Of a DNA stretch of 64,000 bases, positions 1-12,381 are shown in pieces; the stretch's first letter is position 1; each line of letters opens with the position of its first letter. The stretch lies in contig CM041465.1 in the NCBI GenBank assembly GCA_023213395.1, positions 230,275,741 through 230,339,740 on the forward strand. Direction: 5' to 3'. A program made the position numbers and the translations under genes. The stretch comes from Cycas panzhihuaensis (Eukaryota > Cycadophyta). The notes beneath the pieces are model-generated. The model was not told where the DNA came from and ran no database searches. It saw only the letters and a program-made list of their open reading frames with translations.

Positions 1-749
1 TGCTTGTCCCAACGTTCCACACTTCTATATAACCAACATTCCTTTTTTCTATTAATTCCTTCATCTAGTCCTATCCCCATCTTTGAACCTCTACTTAAAC
101 CTCTTTCCCATAAAGAGCGTCTATCACTAATCTTGTATAACTCTTATTTCCCTAAGATCTCTAATTATCCAACCAAACCTGTCTTGATCATAACCCCTTG
201 TCAAATCAATTCCTAAACCTCAAGTATTACTTGCTATATAGTTCTCTTCTCCAAGTTTTCCACATATACAAATCTATTGACAATCACCTCATGGATCCCC
301 ACTTCTCTCACTCATTCTTGCATTATGCAATCATTGATGTACGATCTTTATGATCAATTCTTTTTCAGCCTTCTAAAATCACATTATAACTTTTCTTATA
401 AATCCTCTCAGTATTCTTAGTACCTCTCATTCCTTGAGCAATGTCATTTGAGGACAAAATGTGCAATCACAAAATAGAAGCATGGTCAAGCATCAAGGCA
501 CCACATAGGTCCTAGGATCATTTCAATATAGAACAAGCTATAACATGTACCTAGTTCCAGGAATGAGCATCTGCAAATTCAAATCACTCATCAACAATTT
601 TCAACGAAAGTTGCAAGACTAGACCTAATTTTTATGACATACATGATTTAGCAAATGGTGGCTAGAACTGCTAGTCAAAGCTGGACCTAACAAGCTCTAC
701 ATGCAACTACCCATACTTTGAGGGTGAAGTATCTCAAGGAAGGGAGAGT
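1..749. other. Unassigned AT-rich flank; possible 3' end of an old gypsy element
   Basis: No gene is recognisable. The short open frames have no family resemblance. A purine run at 737-748 directly before a TG dinucleotide looks like a polypurine tract followed by an LTR, so the stretch could be the worn 3' end of a gypsy element, but no pol motif survives to prove it. Confidence 0.3.
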
Positions 750-1231
750 TGTTACATTTCTAAGTTTTGAAGAAGTTGGTGAAGTTAATTTGTATGATAA
801 TAAGGAAGAATTATTTAATATATATTTATTATGAATTCACTATTTTTAGGAGAGACACTCATTGCATCCCTAAATTAAATGAACTCGGTATTTTGAGGAG
901 AGAGAATTAGTTGGATTTAGAGAGAGAAAATAAGTCTATAAATAGAGGACCTTCATTCATTTTAAAATTATCTTTGGAGAATTTGATATTTTGGATATGG
1001 ACTAATGGCTTAGAGCCATTAGCGCATTATTGTGCCATTTTGAGAGGAAACCCTCATCTTGAAGAGGGCAAGATACTATTGTTATTTTATCTGATATTAA
1101 TCCAATATTATTATGGCATGCTTGATATTAATCTAATATTAGCATGTGGTTTGCTATTATATTTGAAGTATTCTGGATATTTGTTGTTATTTTTATAAAT
1201 TATCTATGGTGTAAATGCTATATTTTTTGTC
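750..1231 (+). repeat. Candidate gypsy-type LTR
   Basis: The stretch starts with TGTTACA just after a purine-rich run (737-748) and has a good TATA box, CTATAAATA, at 936-944, as expected of an LTR promoter. The right edge is not defined: copia reverse transcriptase sequence begins at about 1232. No partner LTR was found in the window, so this could equally be unrelated promoter-like sequence. Confidence 0.35.
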
Positions 1232-1465
1232 TATAAGTAGTGGCATTGCCACAAACCAACTATACAAAAATTGTTCTACAAGGCTTCAACATGGAAGATT
1301 GCAAATCGATATCAACTCCAATGGAAGCTAAAGCAAAATCACTTTAGATGCAAAAGGAAACCCTATGAGTGAAACACTATATTAGAGATTGGTAGGTAAT
1401 TTATTTTACCTAACAACCATTAGGCTAGACATTACATATGCAGTAAAAATAATATTTCATTTTAT
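1232..1465 (+). pseudogene. Copia-3 reverse transcriptase, left fragment
   Basis: The frame gives a segment with STPME and a damaged form of the LIYLTTTRPDI block, typical of the C-terminal part of copia reverse transcriptase. A TAG lies after the STPMEAKAKSL segment, and TAG and TGA codons occur further on. It continues at 12402 once Copia-2 is removed. Confidence 0.7.
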
Positions 1466-1916
1466 TGTTGGAACCTTTATGTTATAATGTTATGTATTAT
1501 GTGAAGTTACTTTATCACTTAAACATGATAAAGTATACACACACCTCTTTCTAGTATGTGTAATGTTGTAACTTATGGGTCAAGGGACCCTACACCCTTG
1601 TATTTACATATTTGCACATATGTATGCATGATAGACAAGTGTCCTTCATGTAATCTGCTTGTGTGCATATTTGATACTTGTCAAACATGCAGCACCCTAA
1701 AGAGCATCCTCCTCACCTGTATATTGAGATCATTCTCTCATATATAGTAAGAGTGTATGAGATGTATTGTTATGTTGTTATTTTGAATACAAGTTAATCT
1801 TATTTGGAGCTAGGATTAGTTTCTCTTTTTCCATTGCTAATGTGCTTATTTGCTTACTTAGTTGATGTTATTTAGTGATGTTAATCGTCTAAGCCTTGTA
1901 TGATCTCTTTCTCACA
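1466..1916 (+). repeat. Copia-2 5' LTR
   Basis: It runs from TGTTGG to CTCACA, 451 bp, and is followed after three bases by the primer site. Its final bases recur at 12382-12401 at the other end of the element. It shares motifs with the Copia-outer LTR, for example the phrase about 'aagggtcaa..gggacc' near its middle and the terminal TCACA. Confidence 0.8.
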
Positions 1917-1919
1917 TTT

Positions 1920-1931
1920 TGGTATCAGAGC
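1920..1931 (+). promoter_or_regulatory. Copia-2 primer binding site
   Basis: TGGTATCAGAGC is the standard sequence complementary to the 3' end of initiator methionine tRNA used by plant copia elements. It lies three bases after the LTR. Confidence 0.85.
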
Positions 1932-2899
1932 TATTTGGTAGGGGAGTGCTTGCTGAATTTCAAGGCTAGGGAGAGTGCAACAAAACCCTTGGTGATGACC
2001 TTCGCACTCCAAAGGCAATCCAAGGCAATTTTTGGTCTAGTTTTATTATGTTCTCATCTTAGATTTGATATTTTAGGGGTTTAAGATCAATAAAAGAATT
2101 AAATTTTTTTTTTTAGGATATTAACACTTGTAGGAAGGGAAAGAGAGAGAGAAATCTGTGTTTTTTTCTCCATTTTGCATCTCAGAATTTATTATTGCAA
2201 ATGTTCTTATTCATTGGTGAAGAATTTTACACCTTGCACGCAACATGCACTTTGTTTGGACCATGATCTGTTGTCCAAACTATTGTTGGGCACTTAGCTT
2301 GCTAATTTACATCTGTTTTGCAGAGGAAAACCACTGTTGGGCACCATTATTGTGGAGAAATCACTAAGAAGTCACTTAATCAAGTTGTTGGATGTTGTAT
2401 ATCTGTCTAGGATGTTTGTACATCAATCAAGGAATAATACAATGGTAGCAGTCATTAGTAATAAGCCCTAGATCTATTAAACTCATCTCCATAGTTGTGC
2501 AACCCTCTAATCATGAAAACGACCCATTCTCTATGTATAAGACATCAAACAACCTTAGACAAGTTCTAGAATGATGTTAATGTATTGAGAAGACATTGTC
2601 TAGCACCCTCCTATGATTTCAAAGCTTCATTCGATTGTTCTAATCAATTTTCTTGACTTTGTGTCATCGTCGCCGCTATCACAAAACGGATTTTGACCAA
2701 AAGTTTCAATTTTCAACTTTTGAGTTAGAACAATTAGCATATCTTAAGAATATTCCATTTTAAATAAACTTTATGTCCTAAAGTTTTATCTTATTAAGTG
2801 CTTTTTAATTATTATCTCATCATTTTTTAAAGAAAAATAATTTATTTTTATTTTTGACTTTGATAAACACTTAAAAAAAATTACAAGTGTGTTTATCAA

Positions 2900-3107
2900 T
2901 GTAAAAGGTAATGTTTTGTCTAGAGTAATGTTTTATCTAGGTTGTCTAAACTTTCTTGTAAGGGTCATGTATCATTGCCCCCTTTCTCCTCCAGAATGAC
3001 AAGTGGCATAATCTCATTAAGTGGTTTCCATTTGTCCCATATACTTTGAATTGTATTTATACATTTGCAAATGATCAATAAAGACACATGAGAGAATCCT
3101 TTCTACA
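2900..3107 (+). repeat. Copia-1 5' LTR
   Basis: It begins TGTAAAAGG and ends TTTCTACA. It contains a TATA-like TATTTATACA and an AATAAA polyadenylation-like signal near its 3' end, in the positions expected for a compact copia LTR. Confidence 0.92.
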
Positions 3108-3121
3108 TGGTATCAGAGCAG
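3108..3121 (+). promoter_or_regulatory. Copia-1 primer binding site
   Basis: TGGTATCAGAGCAG starts directly at the LTR edge and matches the initiator methionine tRNA primer site. Confidence 0.9.
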
Positions 3122-3787
3122 GTTGTTGAAGTTCCCCTTCCTGTGAGATGATTAGATTTTTGATAACCAAAAGGAGCATTGGGTCAAGCAAGTCAAAGAA
3201 GAACAGAGATATTCATCAAGCCAAGTCTTAGACAAAGGTTCGTGATCTGTGTATGGAGCCGAGTACGAACAGAGTACGGAATTGTACAGGCGACACAAAA
3301 TCAAAGTTGTCAGAATCTCACAAAACTTACCCAGATTATAGATCAGAGTCCTCTAGACATTTTTCTCTTCAGGAATGATGTCATTTGAAGCCGTTTCAAG
3401 GGACTTTTGCCTAGTTCTATAGGCACGTGGGTTTGGAGGCCTTTCACTTCAAATTCTCAAAAATCTGGCTTGAATCCCGGGTATTAAGTACCTAAACTCT
3501 CTCTCACTATAAATCAAAGAGATTGGATCATATTTTGTTGATTTTTTCTCAGCTTTGAGGGGCTTTTCATCATTTTTCTCAAAATCCTAGGGGCACAGGT
3601 TTGCACATTGACAGTGTCGTTTCTCTTATACCTGAGAGAGTTTTGGGAAAATAACTTCAAATCTGGACACCCATTTTTGAGATCTATCAATTGGCATCTT
3701 GTTTTTTCCCATCCGTACACTTTGAGTTCCGCACAAAAATCCGTACAACTGCACAATCCTGTCAGAAATCAAATTCTGTGATTAATC

Positions 3788-4707
3788 ATGGTCTCCTCTA
3801 CTGGTTCCTTGCTTAAGAATGATAAATTAACTGAAATAAATTTTAGTATTTGGAAAATCAAGATAGAAGGTCTCTTAAGAGCCAAGCATGCCTAGAAAAT
3901 CACCACTGGTGATGAAAAACAACTCTCTGACATAGTCGATTTGCTAAATTGGGAGGAAAGAATCAACATTGCTCTCTCTGTGCTTAAACTTTCAATCTCC
4001 GATTTTTTGCTAGTCTATGTGGATGGTGTTGAAAGCACTCATGAGATATGGAAAACAATGTCCTCTATGTTTAGTCAGAAAAACGAAGCCAGGATTGTTG
4101 CCCTAAGAGAAGAACTTTATAAGCTCAAGATGAAAGAAGGTCAAACTGTATCATACTTCATAGCCAAATTGGCCAATATTAAAACTTCTCTTCTCACAGC
4201 TAGAGACAAAATAACCAACACTGAACTAATACATCTTGTACTCAACAAATTACCAAAGTCGTTTGATAACATGGTAAATATGCTGACTGAAGGAGAGCAA
4301 ATTGCTACTATGATGTTTGATGTTCTTACAGGTCATATGCTCAATCAGGAGCAAAGGAATCAAAGATATGAAGAAGACTCAGAGGTTGAAGAAACACTTA
4401 TGACTAAATTTCACTTGGGAGGTCAAGGAAGAGGACAATATAATCCCAAGACGCGAGGAAGAACAACAATAGGCTACAGAGGTCATTTGAATGAAGGAAG
4501 GGGATGAGGAAGAACGATCCTTAATCCACCACATGATGTAAGAGTCTGATTCAATTGTGGTAAACCTGGCCATTTTTCAAGCAACTGCACAGCCTTCGAC
4601 GTTTCCTACCATTGCATACAAATAGGTCACTTTCTGTATCAATGTCACCAGAGAAGGGTTGAAATTCAAAAAGGGAAGCAAGTGACCGGAAACTATAGCA
4701 GAGAATG
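3788..4707 (+). pseudogene. Copia-1 gag (degenerate)
   Basis: The frame from ATG 3788 gives a gag of the UBN2-type copia family, with the blocks LNWEERI, ALREELYKLKM and LPKSFDNMVNM. It is followed by a basic Gly/Arg-rich tail and two zinc knuckles (NCGKPGH..C at about 4552-4590, then a second CCHC-like motif to about 4650). In-frame stops occur at about 3895, 4505 and 4546; the last replaces a knuckle cysteine codon. The longest intact stretch is 3941-4507. A close relative is the Copia-inner gag. Confidence 0.85.
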
Positions 4708-4775
4708 AGACATTGCAGAAGGAGAATTTGAAATAGCATTCATAGCAGCATTAGCAGCGACCACTAATGCTTCAA

Positions 4776-7242
4776 AAAATTGGTATGTTGATTCAGGAGC
4801 CTCACATCACATGACAGGAATTAAAGAGTGGTTTGAAATCATCAAACCATATGATCTTGACAAATCTGTGGAATTAGGGGACAATTTCCCTTTGCATATA
4901 AAGGAAATAGGCCAAATTACCATAGAAATTGATGGAAATATTCAACGGATAGGCAATGTGTTCTTTGTACCAGGATTGAATAAAAAGTCTTCTGTCAGTA
5001 TCTTAGTTAAGTGATAAGAAACTGAGGACAGTATTTGATGAGAACGGCCTTTGTTACATTCTAGACATAAAAAGGAATGGTGCTGTAATAGCAAAGGGAG
5101 AAAAATGTAATAGGCTTTATAAGCTTCTCTCTACTCTTGTATTGCCTGATAAAGGACCTACAAAATCTTCTTATAATGTAAATTTACTTGTTGTGACCAG
5201 CAATGATACTAATAAAATGTGGCATTTGAAGTATGGTCATATTTCACATGATAGATTAGAAGGAGGAGGTGACACCAAAAGAGACATGGACAGGTCACAA
5301 ACCGAATGTAGGTCATCTTAAGATTTTTGGTTGCAAAGCATATGTATACATTCCCGACAAGAAAAGAACCAAGTTAGATAATAAAAGCATAGAATGTATA
5401 ATGGTTGGGTATAGTAGTCGTTCAAAGGCATATTGCTGTCTTGATCCAAAGACAAATAAACTTTATGTAAGCAGAGATGTGATATTTGATGAAAGGAAAA
5501 GACTCACAGAAGCCAATCATCAAGAAATAAACGTTGGTGATCAAAGTCCAGAGAGAAGTCAGCCAGAAGATAAGTCAGACATCACATTTGATAGTGTTGT
5601 AATAGAAAGTGATAATTTGGATGAGGAATCATCTGATACACAACAAACAAGTGACTCCAATGCTCATCCATCTGATACTCAACAAGCCAGTGGTTCAAAC
5701 TTACATTCAGAAGGTGAAGAAACAAGACAATCATAGGAACAAATCTCCAAAAGATTACCAAAGTGGTATCTCAAAACCCTTGAAAAAACAAGGGGGGAAG
5801 TATTTGAGCATCGAACAAGGTCTCAGAAACCACAAGCTCTAATCTACACTATTGAGCCAAATGTTTACAGAGAGGCAAACAACTTTTCAGCTTGGAGAGT
5901 AGCAATGGATGCAAAGATGAAGGCCATTTATAAAAACGAAACATGGGATCTGGTAACACCGCCTAAGGATAAACCCATTGTAAACTACAAATGGGTATAT
6001 AAAGTGAAAGAAAAACCAAATGGTGAAATTGAGAAATACAAGGCAAGACTAGTAGTGAAAGGCTACACACAAACAACTGGAGTCGATTATGAAGAAATGT
6101 TCTCACCGGTAGCCAAGTTAAATACTGTGAGAATGGTAATTGCAATTGCAGCTCAAAAAGGATGGAAGATTTACCAGATGGATGTTAAGAGTGCTTTTCT
6201 AAATGGAGATCTACAAGAAGAAGTGTATATGTATTAGCCTAAAGGATACATAAAGTCAGGACAAGAAAATATGGTCTACAAACTAAAAAAGGCTTTATAT
6301 GGGCTCAAACAAGCACCAAGAGCCTGGTATGCAAAGTTAGATGCATATCTAACTCAAAATAGCTTTCACAAGTGTGAGTCAGATCATAGCTTGTATGTGA
6401 AATTTAATCAAGGATTAACATCCATCATAGTAGTATATGTGGACGACATGCTAATCACAAGAGATGACGAAGACTCGATTGCATTCATCAAGAAGAGATT
6501 TGAAAAAGTATTTGAAATGACAGATTTTGAAATGCTGCACTATTATCTCGGGATTGAAATTAAACAAAATAATGAATCTGTTGTTTTATCTTAGTTAAAA
6601 TATGTTAAAAATTTGTTGAACAAGTTTAATATGGAAAGTTGCAATAGTGTCACCACTCCAATGGAAACTGGATGTGTATTAAACACTAAACAAGAGGCAT
6701 AATTAGTTGATGTAACACTGTATAGGCAATTGATTGGAAGTCTAATTTATCTCACAGTTACACGACCAGACATTTACTATGCAGTCGGTGTAGTTTTCAA
6801 ATTTATGGAAAATCCCAAAATACCTCATTAGAACGCTGCAAAAAGAATCTTGCGGTATCTAAAAGGAACCATAAATCTTGGATTAGAATACAGAAAAAAT
6901 AACAATATGCAATTAATAGGTTTTTGTGACTCTGACTAGGTTGGAGATAGAAAAGACAGAAAATCAACATTAGGATATTGTTTCTTTTTAGGAACGCCCT
7001 TAATTTTCTGGAGCAGCAAAAAGCAACACACAGTTGTTTTGTCTTCAACAGAGATCAAGTATAAATTAGCAGTCAATGCAGCATGTGAAGGAATTTGGAT
7101 TAGACAACTTCTTAAGGACCTTGGACAAAGACAAACAGTACCTACTCAGTTATTCTATGATAATCAAAGTACCATCAAAATGACCAAGAATTTTAGCAGG
7201 GAAAAATTTGTTGGTTTTAGAAATCATTTAGGATTAAAATAG
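4776..7242 (+). pseudogene. Copia-1 pol (protease, integrase remnants, reverse transcriptase, RNase H)
   Basis: The protease active site DSGA is at 4790-4801. The pre-integrase motif MWHLKYGHIS ends near 5265, and the sequence then jumps straight to the integrase C-terminal block TPKETWTGHKPN, so the DDE core is missing. Reverse transcriptase runs from about 5905 with intact KARLVVKGYTQ, QMDVKSAFLNG, ALYGLKQAPRAWY and YVDD (6436-6447). RNase H follows with LSSTE and YDNQST, but the usual HHHFIRE end is missing. TAG or TAA codons interrupt the frame at several points, including 6236, 6594 and 7242. Not expressible as one polyprotein. Confidence 0.88.
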
Positions 7243-7252
7243 ATAAAACATT

Positions 7253-7261
7253 AAGAGGAGG
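7253..7261 (+). other. Copia-1 polypurine tract
   Basis: AAGAGGAGG directly precedes the 3' LTR, the position where plus-strand DNA synthesis is primed. Confidence 0.85.
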
Positions 7262-7469
7262 TGTAAAAGGTAATGTTTTGTCTAGAGAAATGTTTTATCT
7301 AGGTTGTTTAAAGTTTCTTGTAAGGGTCATGTATCATTGCCCCCTTTCTCCTCCAGAATGACAAGTGGCATAATCTCATTAAGCGGTTGCCATTTGTCCC
7401 GTACACTTTGAATTGTATTTATACATTTACAAATGATCAATAAAGACACATGAGAGAATTCTTTCTACA
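7262..7469 (+). repeat. Copia-1 3' LTR
   Basis: Same length as the 5' LTR (208 bp) with about nine substitutions and no indel, followed directly by the atcaa target duplication. Confidence 0.92.
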
Positions 7470-8433
7470 ATCAAATCAAAAAATTCTTTTTTAAGTCATT
7501 TGTAGTACAATGAGTGAAAAAATCATATTTGCACATGTTTTCAAGCTCCCTACGTGGTGTCCTACTTAGTCTTTGATCATTAAATAGGACTAAAAAAATA
7601 TTACAACACTGATAAAAAATCAAAAATTTTAATGTGTGTTAAGACTAATTTAAAGTCCTAACATTTTTTTGGTGAGTGTTTTGTCTTTGCACAAAGTGAT
7701 TAAAATCTTGCAAAATCCTTATCTGATAAGTATTAAGGAAGGAATATTTTCAAAAGCACTACAAGGCAAGTTTTTTTTGCCCATTAAAATACTTGAAGGT
7801 GTATTTCAAGTGTTATATCAGGCAAGTTATCTTTTTCAATACTTGAAAGTGTTTTTCAAGCATAAAAGCAACTATTTTACAAGCATTTTTCAAGTTTCAA
7901 GTAAGCATTATTTCAACATTAAGCAAGTATCTCAAGTTCAAAATAGATTTTTTACTCACAACACATTCTTTCAAACTTAAAATTGATTAAAATATTAAGT
8001 GGGGAGGCTAGAAAAAGGTTCAAACCTTGTCTCTAGTCTTAAGATTGGTGCATTCCCTATGGGACCAACTAATTGTACAGTCAATGCACAACAATTGAGA
8101 CTTAAAAACTATGGGAAAAAAGATTCGAAAAGGGTGTTACTGGAGTTGTGAACTCTAAGAAAAATACAATATGGCCGTGCAGATCAACCCTACCTTACTT
8201 GTACTAAGATCGATCTTGGCCAACTGTTGGATCTATTTATAGATCAGGGTTGGACCACTCAACAAGCTTAGCCCTCCACATTCATTGTATTTTTCAGTTG
8301 TTGGATCTTCTTTATAAGATCATAACTATTGATGTACTTACAAACTTAAGTGGCAACAATTTCGAGTTTTCAAATTAATTTCTTAGTTGCAAGAATTTCA
8401 AATACAAAATTTAAAAAGTTGTTTGCCATAGCA

Positions 8434-9340
8434 ATGCTTAATGCAAGCCATATCAAGTTGAATGGACCTGATAACTTTCAAGACTAGAAGAAACAAGCAA
8501 AGAATCTATTGATAATGAATGAGCTTTGGGGTTATATATGTGGATGAATTCCCAAGTTTGCATCAACTCAAAGCACTGTGAATGCTACTATTATAATTCC
8601 TATTGATCCTGCTCTTGTTGTTGCATAGAAAGAAAAATATGAAATTGCCTTGGCTTTCTTCCATATGATTATTTATAAATGCTACTATTATAATTCCTAT
8701 TGATCCTGCTCTTGTTGTTGCATAGAAAGAAAAATATGAAATTGCCTTGGATTTCTTCCATATGATTATTTATAATATTATAGATTAGAATATTGCTACT
8801 GTTGCTACATCTAAAGATGAATGGGATACACTATTATCATTGTAAGAAAGGCAGGATGATGCTCGCATTGTAATATCCAAAGCTAAACTATTTACTAATA
8901 AATTTGTTGAGTCAATGATAGTTTTTTATCTACTATTAAAAAAGTAAACAATCAATTGACAATTTTGGGCAAACTTGCATCTAATGAAAACCTTGTTACT
9001 GTCACAATTCATGTTTTACCAAGGAAGTATAATGGTTTTATCTCCTCCATCACAAGAGGAGGCACTTTGGGCACTATGACATTCAACTAACTAGAAAGTC
9101 TCTTACTATGGGAGGAGCAAATCTATTCTTGGCAAGAAGGGACAACTTCAAGGACATTTATTGCCAAGTATAAAGGCCAACAACCAATGGCTTTCAAACA
9201 GAACTTGCATAAACAATTTAGAAACCTCAATATTGGCATTTCAAAAGCCAAAATAGTTGTATGCCATTATTGTGGCAAGATGGGACACATTTAACTTGAA
9301 TGCAGGAAGAAGCAATTTGACTTGCAACAATAGCATCAAC
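8434..9340 (+). pseudogene. Copia-2 gag (degenerate)
   Basis: The frame from ATG 8434 begins MLNASHIKLNGPDNF and contains NELWGY, as in long-leader copia gags. The zinc knuckle CHYCGKMGH...C is at 9262-9303, with a stop inside it. A glutamine-rich tract follows the knuckle. Several stops and an internal 97-bp tandem duplication break the frame. The Copia-outer gag at 48316 is its nearest relative in the window. Confidence 0.75.
8581..8774 (+). repeat. 97-bp tandem duplication within the Copia-2 gag
   Basis: Units at 8581-8677 and 8678-8774 differ at a single base (ggCtttc against ggAtttc). Because 97 is not a multiple of three, the duplication also shifts the gag frame. Confidence 0.95.
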
Positions 9341-12300
9341 AACCACAACAACAACAAAGATAGCAGTACCAATAGAGGCAACAATAGCAACAATCTCCAC
9401 AAAGACCAAATTGAGGTGCATTTCGAAGAGGTCAATGTGGAAATCAAAGGGGGACATTTAGAGGTGGCTATCAAACCCACACAAATCAATATTCTGATGA
9501 AAAGATGTTTTACATATATCATAATAACAGAAGTGACAACACTTCGATTGTCAACTGAGGAGCATTCTGTCATATGACTAGTGATGTAGATTTGTTGTAT
9601 GATATTGGTGAGAGGAAGGGATAAATTGTTACCTTTGGTAACAGTCAGTCCATACAAATATCTGGTGTTGGAAAAATTGCTTCCTTTCACACTTTATAAA
9701 ACCTTGCTCATACATTTTTCACTAGTGATGTATTCTTAGTGCTTTCAATGCCTAAAAATTTGCTATTTGTTAGCCAACTCCATAAGCAATAGATTAGTGT
9801 ATTTTATAAATCGGAAATGTACAATTAGTGATAAATATGATCAAATGATTGCCATTCATTATGGAGACCATGGACTATACAAATTGGATGCATCTCAAGC
9901 AACACTTGATACTTCACAAGCCTACATCACTAAATCTTTGACTAAGGAGAAACTATGGCATAATAAACTAGGTTGTTTGAACCTAAAGAGCATCAAACTG
10001 ATGTTCTGCAAAAACATGGTGTTTGGCTTACTTAAATTTTTAGTAGGTAAGTGCTTCTGTGAGGTATACAATATGGGAAAACAACACAGAGAGTCTTTTC
10101 AGAAAGCCAAAGCATGGCAAACTTCACAACTATTACAACTTGTTCATAATGATATTTGTCGACCGATGTTCACACAATCTTTTGGAGGAGCATCATACTA
10201 CATCACTTTCATCAATGACTTTTCTCACAAAGTTTGGGTATATTGCATTAAATACAAATCTAAAGTATTGACAAAATTTAAAAAATTCAAACTTGCAATA
10301 GAGAAGGAATTAGACATGCAAATTAAAATATTGCATTCTAGTAATGGAGGTGAATTCACTTCAAGAGAATTCAACAAGTTCTACATTGATCATGGCATCA
10401 AAGGACAACTCATTGTTTCATACACACCACAACAAAATAGGTAGCTAAGAGGATGAATAGGACTTTGGCTAGCAAAGCCAAAACTGTGATGCATGTTAAA
10501 GACTTACCATTAACCTATTGGGTATAAGCACTTCATATAGTTGTTGCTTATGTCACCAATAAAAGCTCCACAATGACAGTCTGGGATATGACACTACAGG
10601 AGGCTTGGACTGGCAGGAAGCCAACTATTAGCCACCTATGCACATTTGGATGCACAACTTGCATGCATGTTCCCCATCAACAAAGGTAAAAATTAGATTT
10701 AAAAAGTTTAAAATGCATCTTCATTGGTTATACAGTTGGAAGCAAAGCATACAGAGTTTATGATCCTAGTGGGAGGAAAATACATGTAACCAGAGATGTT
10801 ATCTTTGTTGAAGATAATAAGGAAATGGACCAAGCATCCATCCATATTCCTCTTGACAAAGGAGTAGAGATTGTTGAGAACTTCTTTCCCTCTCAATCAT
10901 CAACACCATGTACATCTTCTACACTTGTATCTTCTTCGTCCACATCAATTCCATCTTCTTCATCAAATTCTCTTTGATCTTGGAAATCTTTTTGACATTG
11001 AGTAGCCTTTGCAGGTTTAGGTCATTGAGATCACAACTATAATGATAAAGAAACTACCAAAATGGTATATAGAGACAATATAAGATGTTCAATTGTTTAA
11101 AAGAACACATCTATCAAAGATGAGGCAACAATCTGTCAATTATGTGCTTTCCATTGATAAGCCTTATACTTTTGAGGAGGCATGTAGAGATAAAATGTGG
11201 AATGTTGTCATGATTGATGAGATCTATTCTTAAAAAGAATGGAACTTAAGATTTGGTAGAGTTACAAAAGAGAAAACAGGCAATTAGTTGCAAGTGGATT
11301 TATAAAACTAAATTTCAATCTGATGGTTCAATCGAGTATCACAAGGCTCAACTTGTTGTTAAAGGATTTAAACAAAAGGAAGGCGTAGATTATGATGAAA
11401 CTTTTGCACCAGTTATAAACATGAACACAGTCAGACTGATATTGGCTCTAGCTGCACAATGCAAATGGCCCATATATCAAATGGACATAAAGAGCCTATT
11501 TTTTAATGGAAATTTTATAGAGGAGGTATATTTGGAGCAACCTCTTGGCTATACAACACATGGCAAAGAATGTTTGGTCTATCGTCTTAAAAGGGATTTA
11601 TATGGCTTGAAACAGGCTACACATGCATGGTATTCAAAAATTGATGACTACTTTCTGAGACATGCATTTCATCAATCCTCATCAAATCCAAATTTGTATA
11701 TAAAAATTAGGCACTAGTACATTACTTTTGTCATGAAGAAACACAACCTGTGGATTTGACACTTTACCAACAATTAGTGGGTAGTTTGATCTATTTGACT
11801 AACACTAGGCTTGATTTATCATTTGCAGTTGGAATTTGTTCATGGTACATGTCTCAACTCAATCGAAAGTATTGAATAGTAGCAAAATGTATATTGAGAT
11901 ATCTTAAAGACACATTGAAACATGGCCTTCAGTATACACACAATGAGGATTCTACACTGGAAGGGTTCTTGAATTCTGATTAGTTTTGTTGTCAGGAATA
12001 CTGTTGGTCTATCTCAGGGTATTGTTTCAACCTTGGGTTAACTGTTATCTTAGGGAGTTGCAAGAAGCAATCAAATGTTATTATATCTTTCACAGAAATA
12101 GAATTTAAAGCTACAGTTAGTGCAACACGTGAGGTTATATGGTTGAAGAGGATTTTTAATGAGCTTGGACTTGAGTAATCTCACGCCACCAGAATTTATT
12201 GTAATAACCAAAATGTGTTCAAGATGATTAAGATTCTAGTGTTTCATGTAAGAACCAAGCATATCAAGGTCCATCACCACTTCATCAGGGAACATGTATA

Positions 12301-12360
12301 GAATGGGGAAATTAATCTTGTTTATAGGCTTACAAATCAACAATTGTCAAATATCATCTA
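9341..12360 (+). pseudogene. Copia-2 pol (degenerate, active-site deletion)
   Basis: Remnants in order: a protease with a broken DSGA (about 9560-9580); integrase at about 9945-10600 with LWHNKLG, FINDFSHKVWVY and SSNGGEF, where canonical catalytic aspartates are replaced; integrase C-terminus to about 10900; reverse transcriptase at 11253-11717 with KAQLVVKGFKQ and LYGLKQA; then RNase H to about 12355. Between 11716 and 11720 the sequence jumps from LYIKI to the LTLYQQLVGSLIYL block, so the YVDD segment is missing. Stops are frequent throughout. Confidence 0.8.
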
Positions 12361-12381
12361 ACCCTTGTTTTTCATTATTTC

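Larger units (their letters stand above)
2900..7469 (+). mobile_element. Copia-1: complete-ended Ty1/copia element inside the Copia-2 leader
   Basis: Two 208-bp LTRs (2900-3107 and 7262-7469) are flanked by a perfect target duplication, atcaa (2895-2899 and 7470-7474). Primer site, gag, protease, reverse transcriptase, RNase H and polypurine tract are all present in order. I count nine differences between the LTRs by eye (about 4%). It is non-functional: many stops, the integrase catalytic core deleted, and the end of RNase H deleted. Its proteins are clearly related to Copia-inner at 32825-48161. Confidence 0.92.
1932..8433 (+). other. Copia-2 untranslated leader, interrupted by Copia-1
   Basis: About 1.9 kb of leader remains after removing Copia-1. 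It is non-coding but carries two blocks also present in the Copia-outer leader: a short one at 1987-2024 (TTGGTGA-GACCTTCGC-type) and a longer one at about 8005-8200 with the words AAAAGGTTCAAACCTTG and GCAGATCAACCCTACC. Everything between is AT-rich. Confidence 0.6.

Noticed and set aside
1920-1931. tRNA gene signal from the TGGTATCAGAGC words
   Set aside because: These are primer binding sites next to LTRs; no cloverleaf or A/B box is present around any of them.
9241-9690. Long minus-strand open frame (149 codons)
   Set aside because: It is a shadow of the Copia-2 gag and Gln-rich spacer on the plus strand; its leucine runs mirror CAA/CAG repeats.
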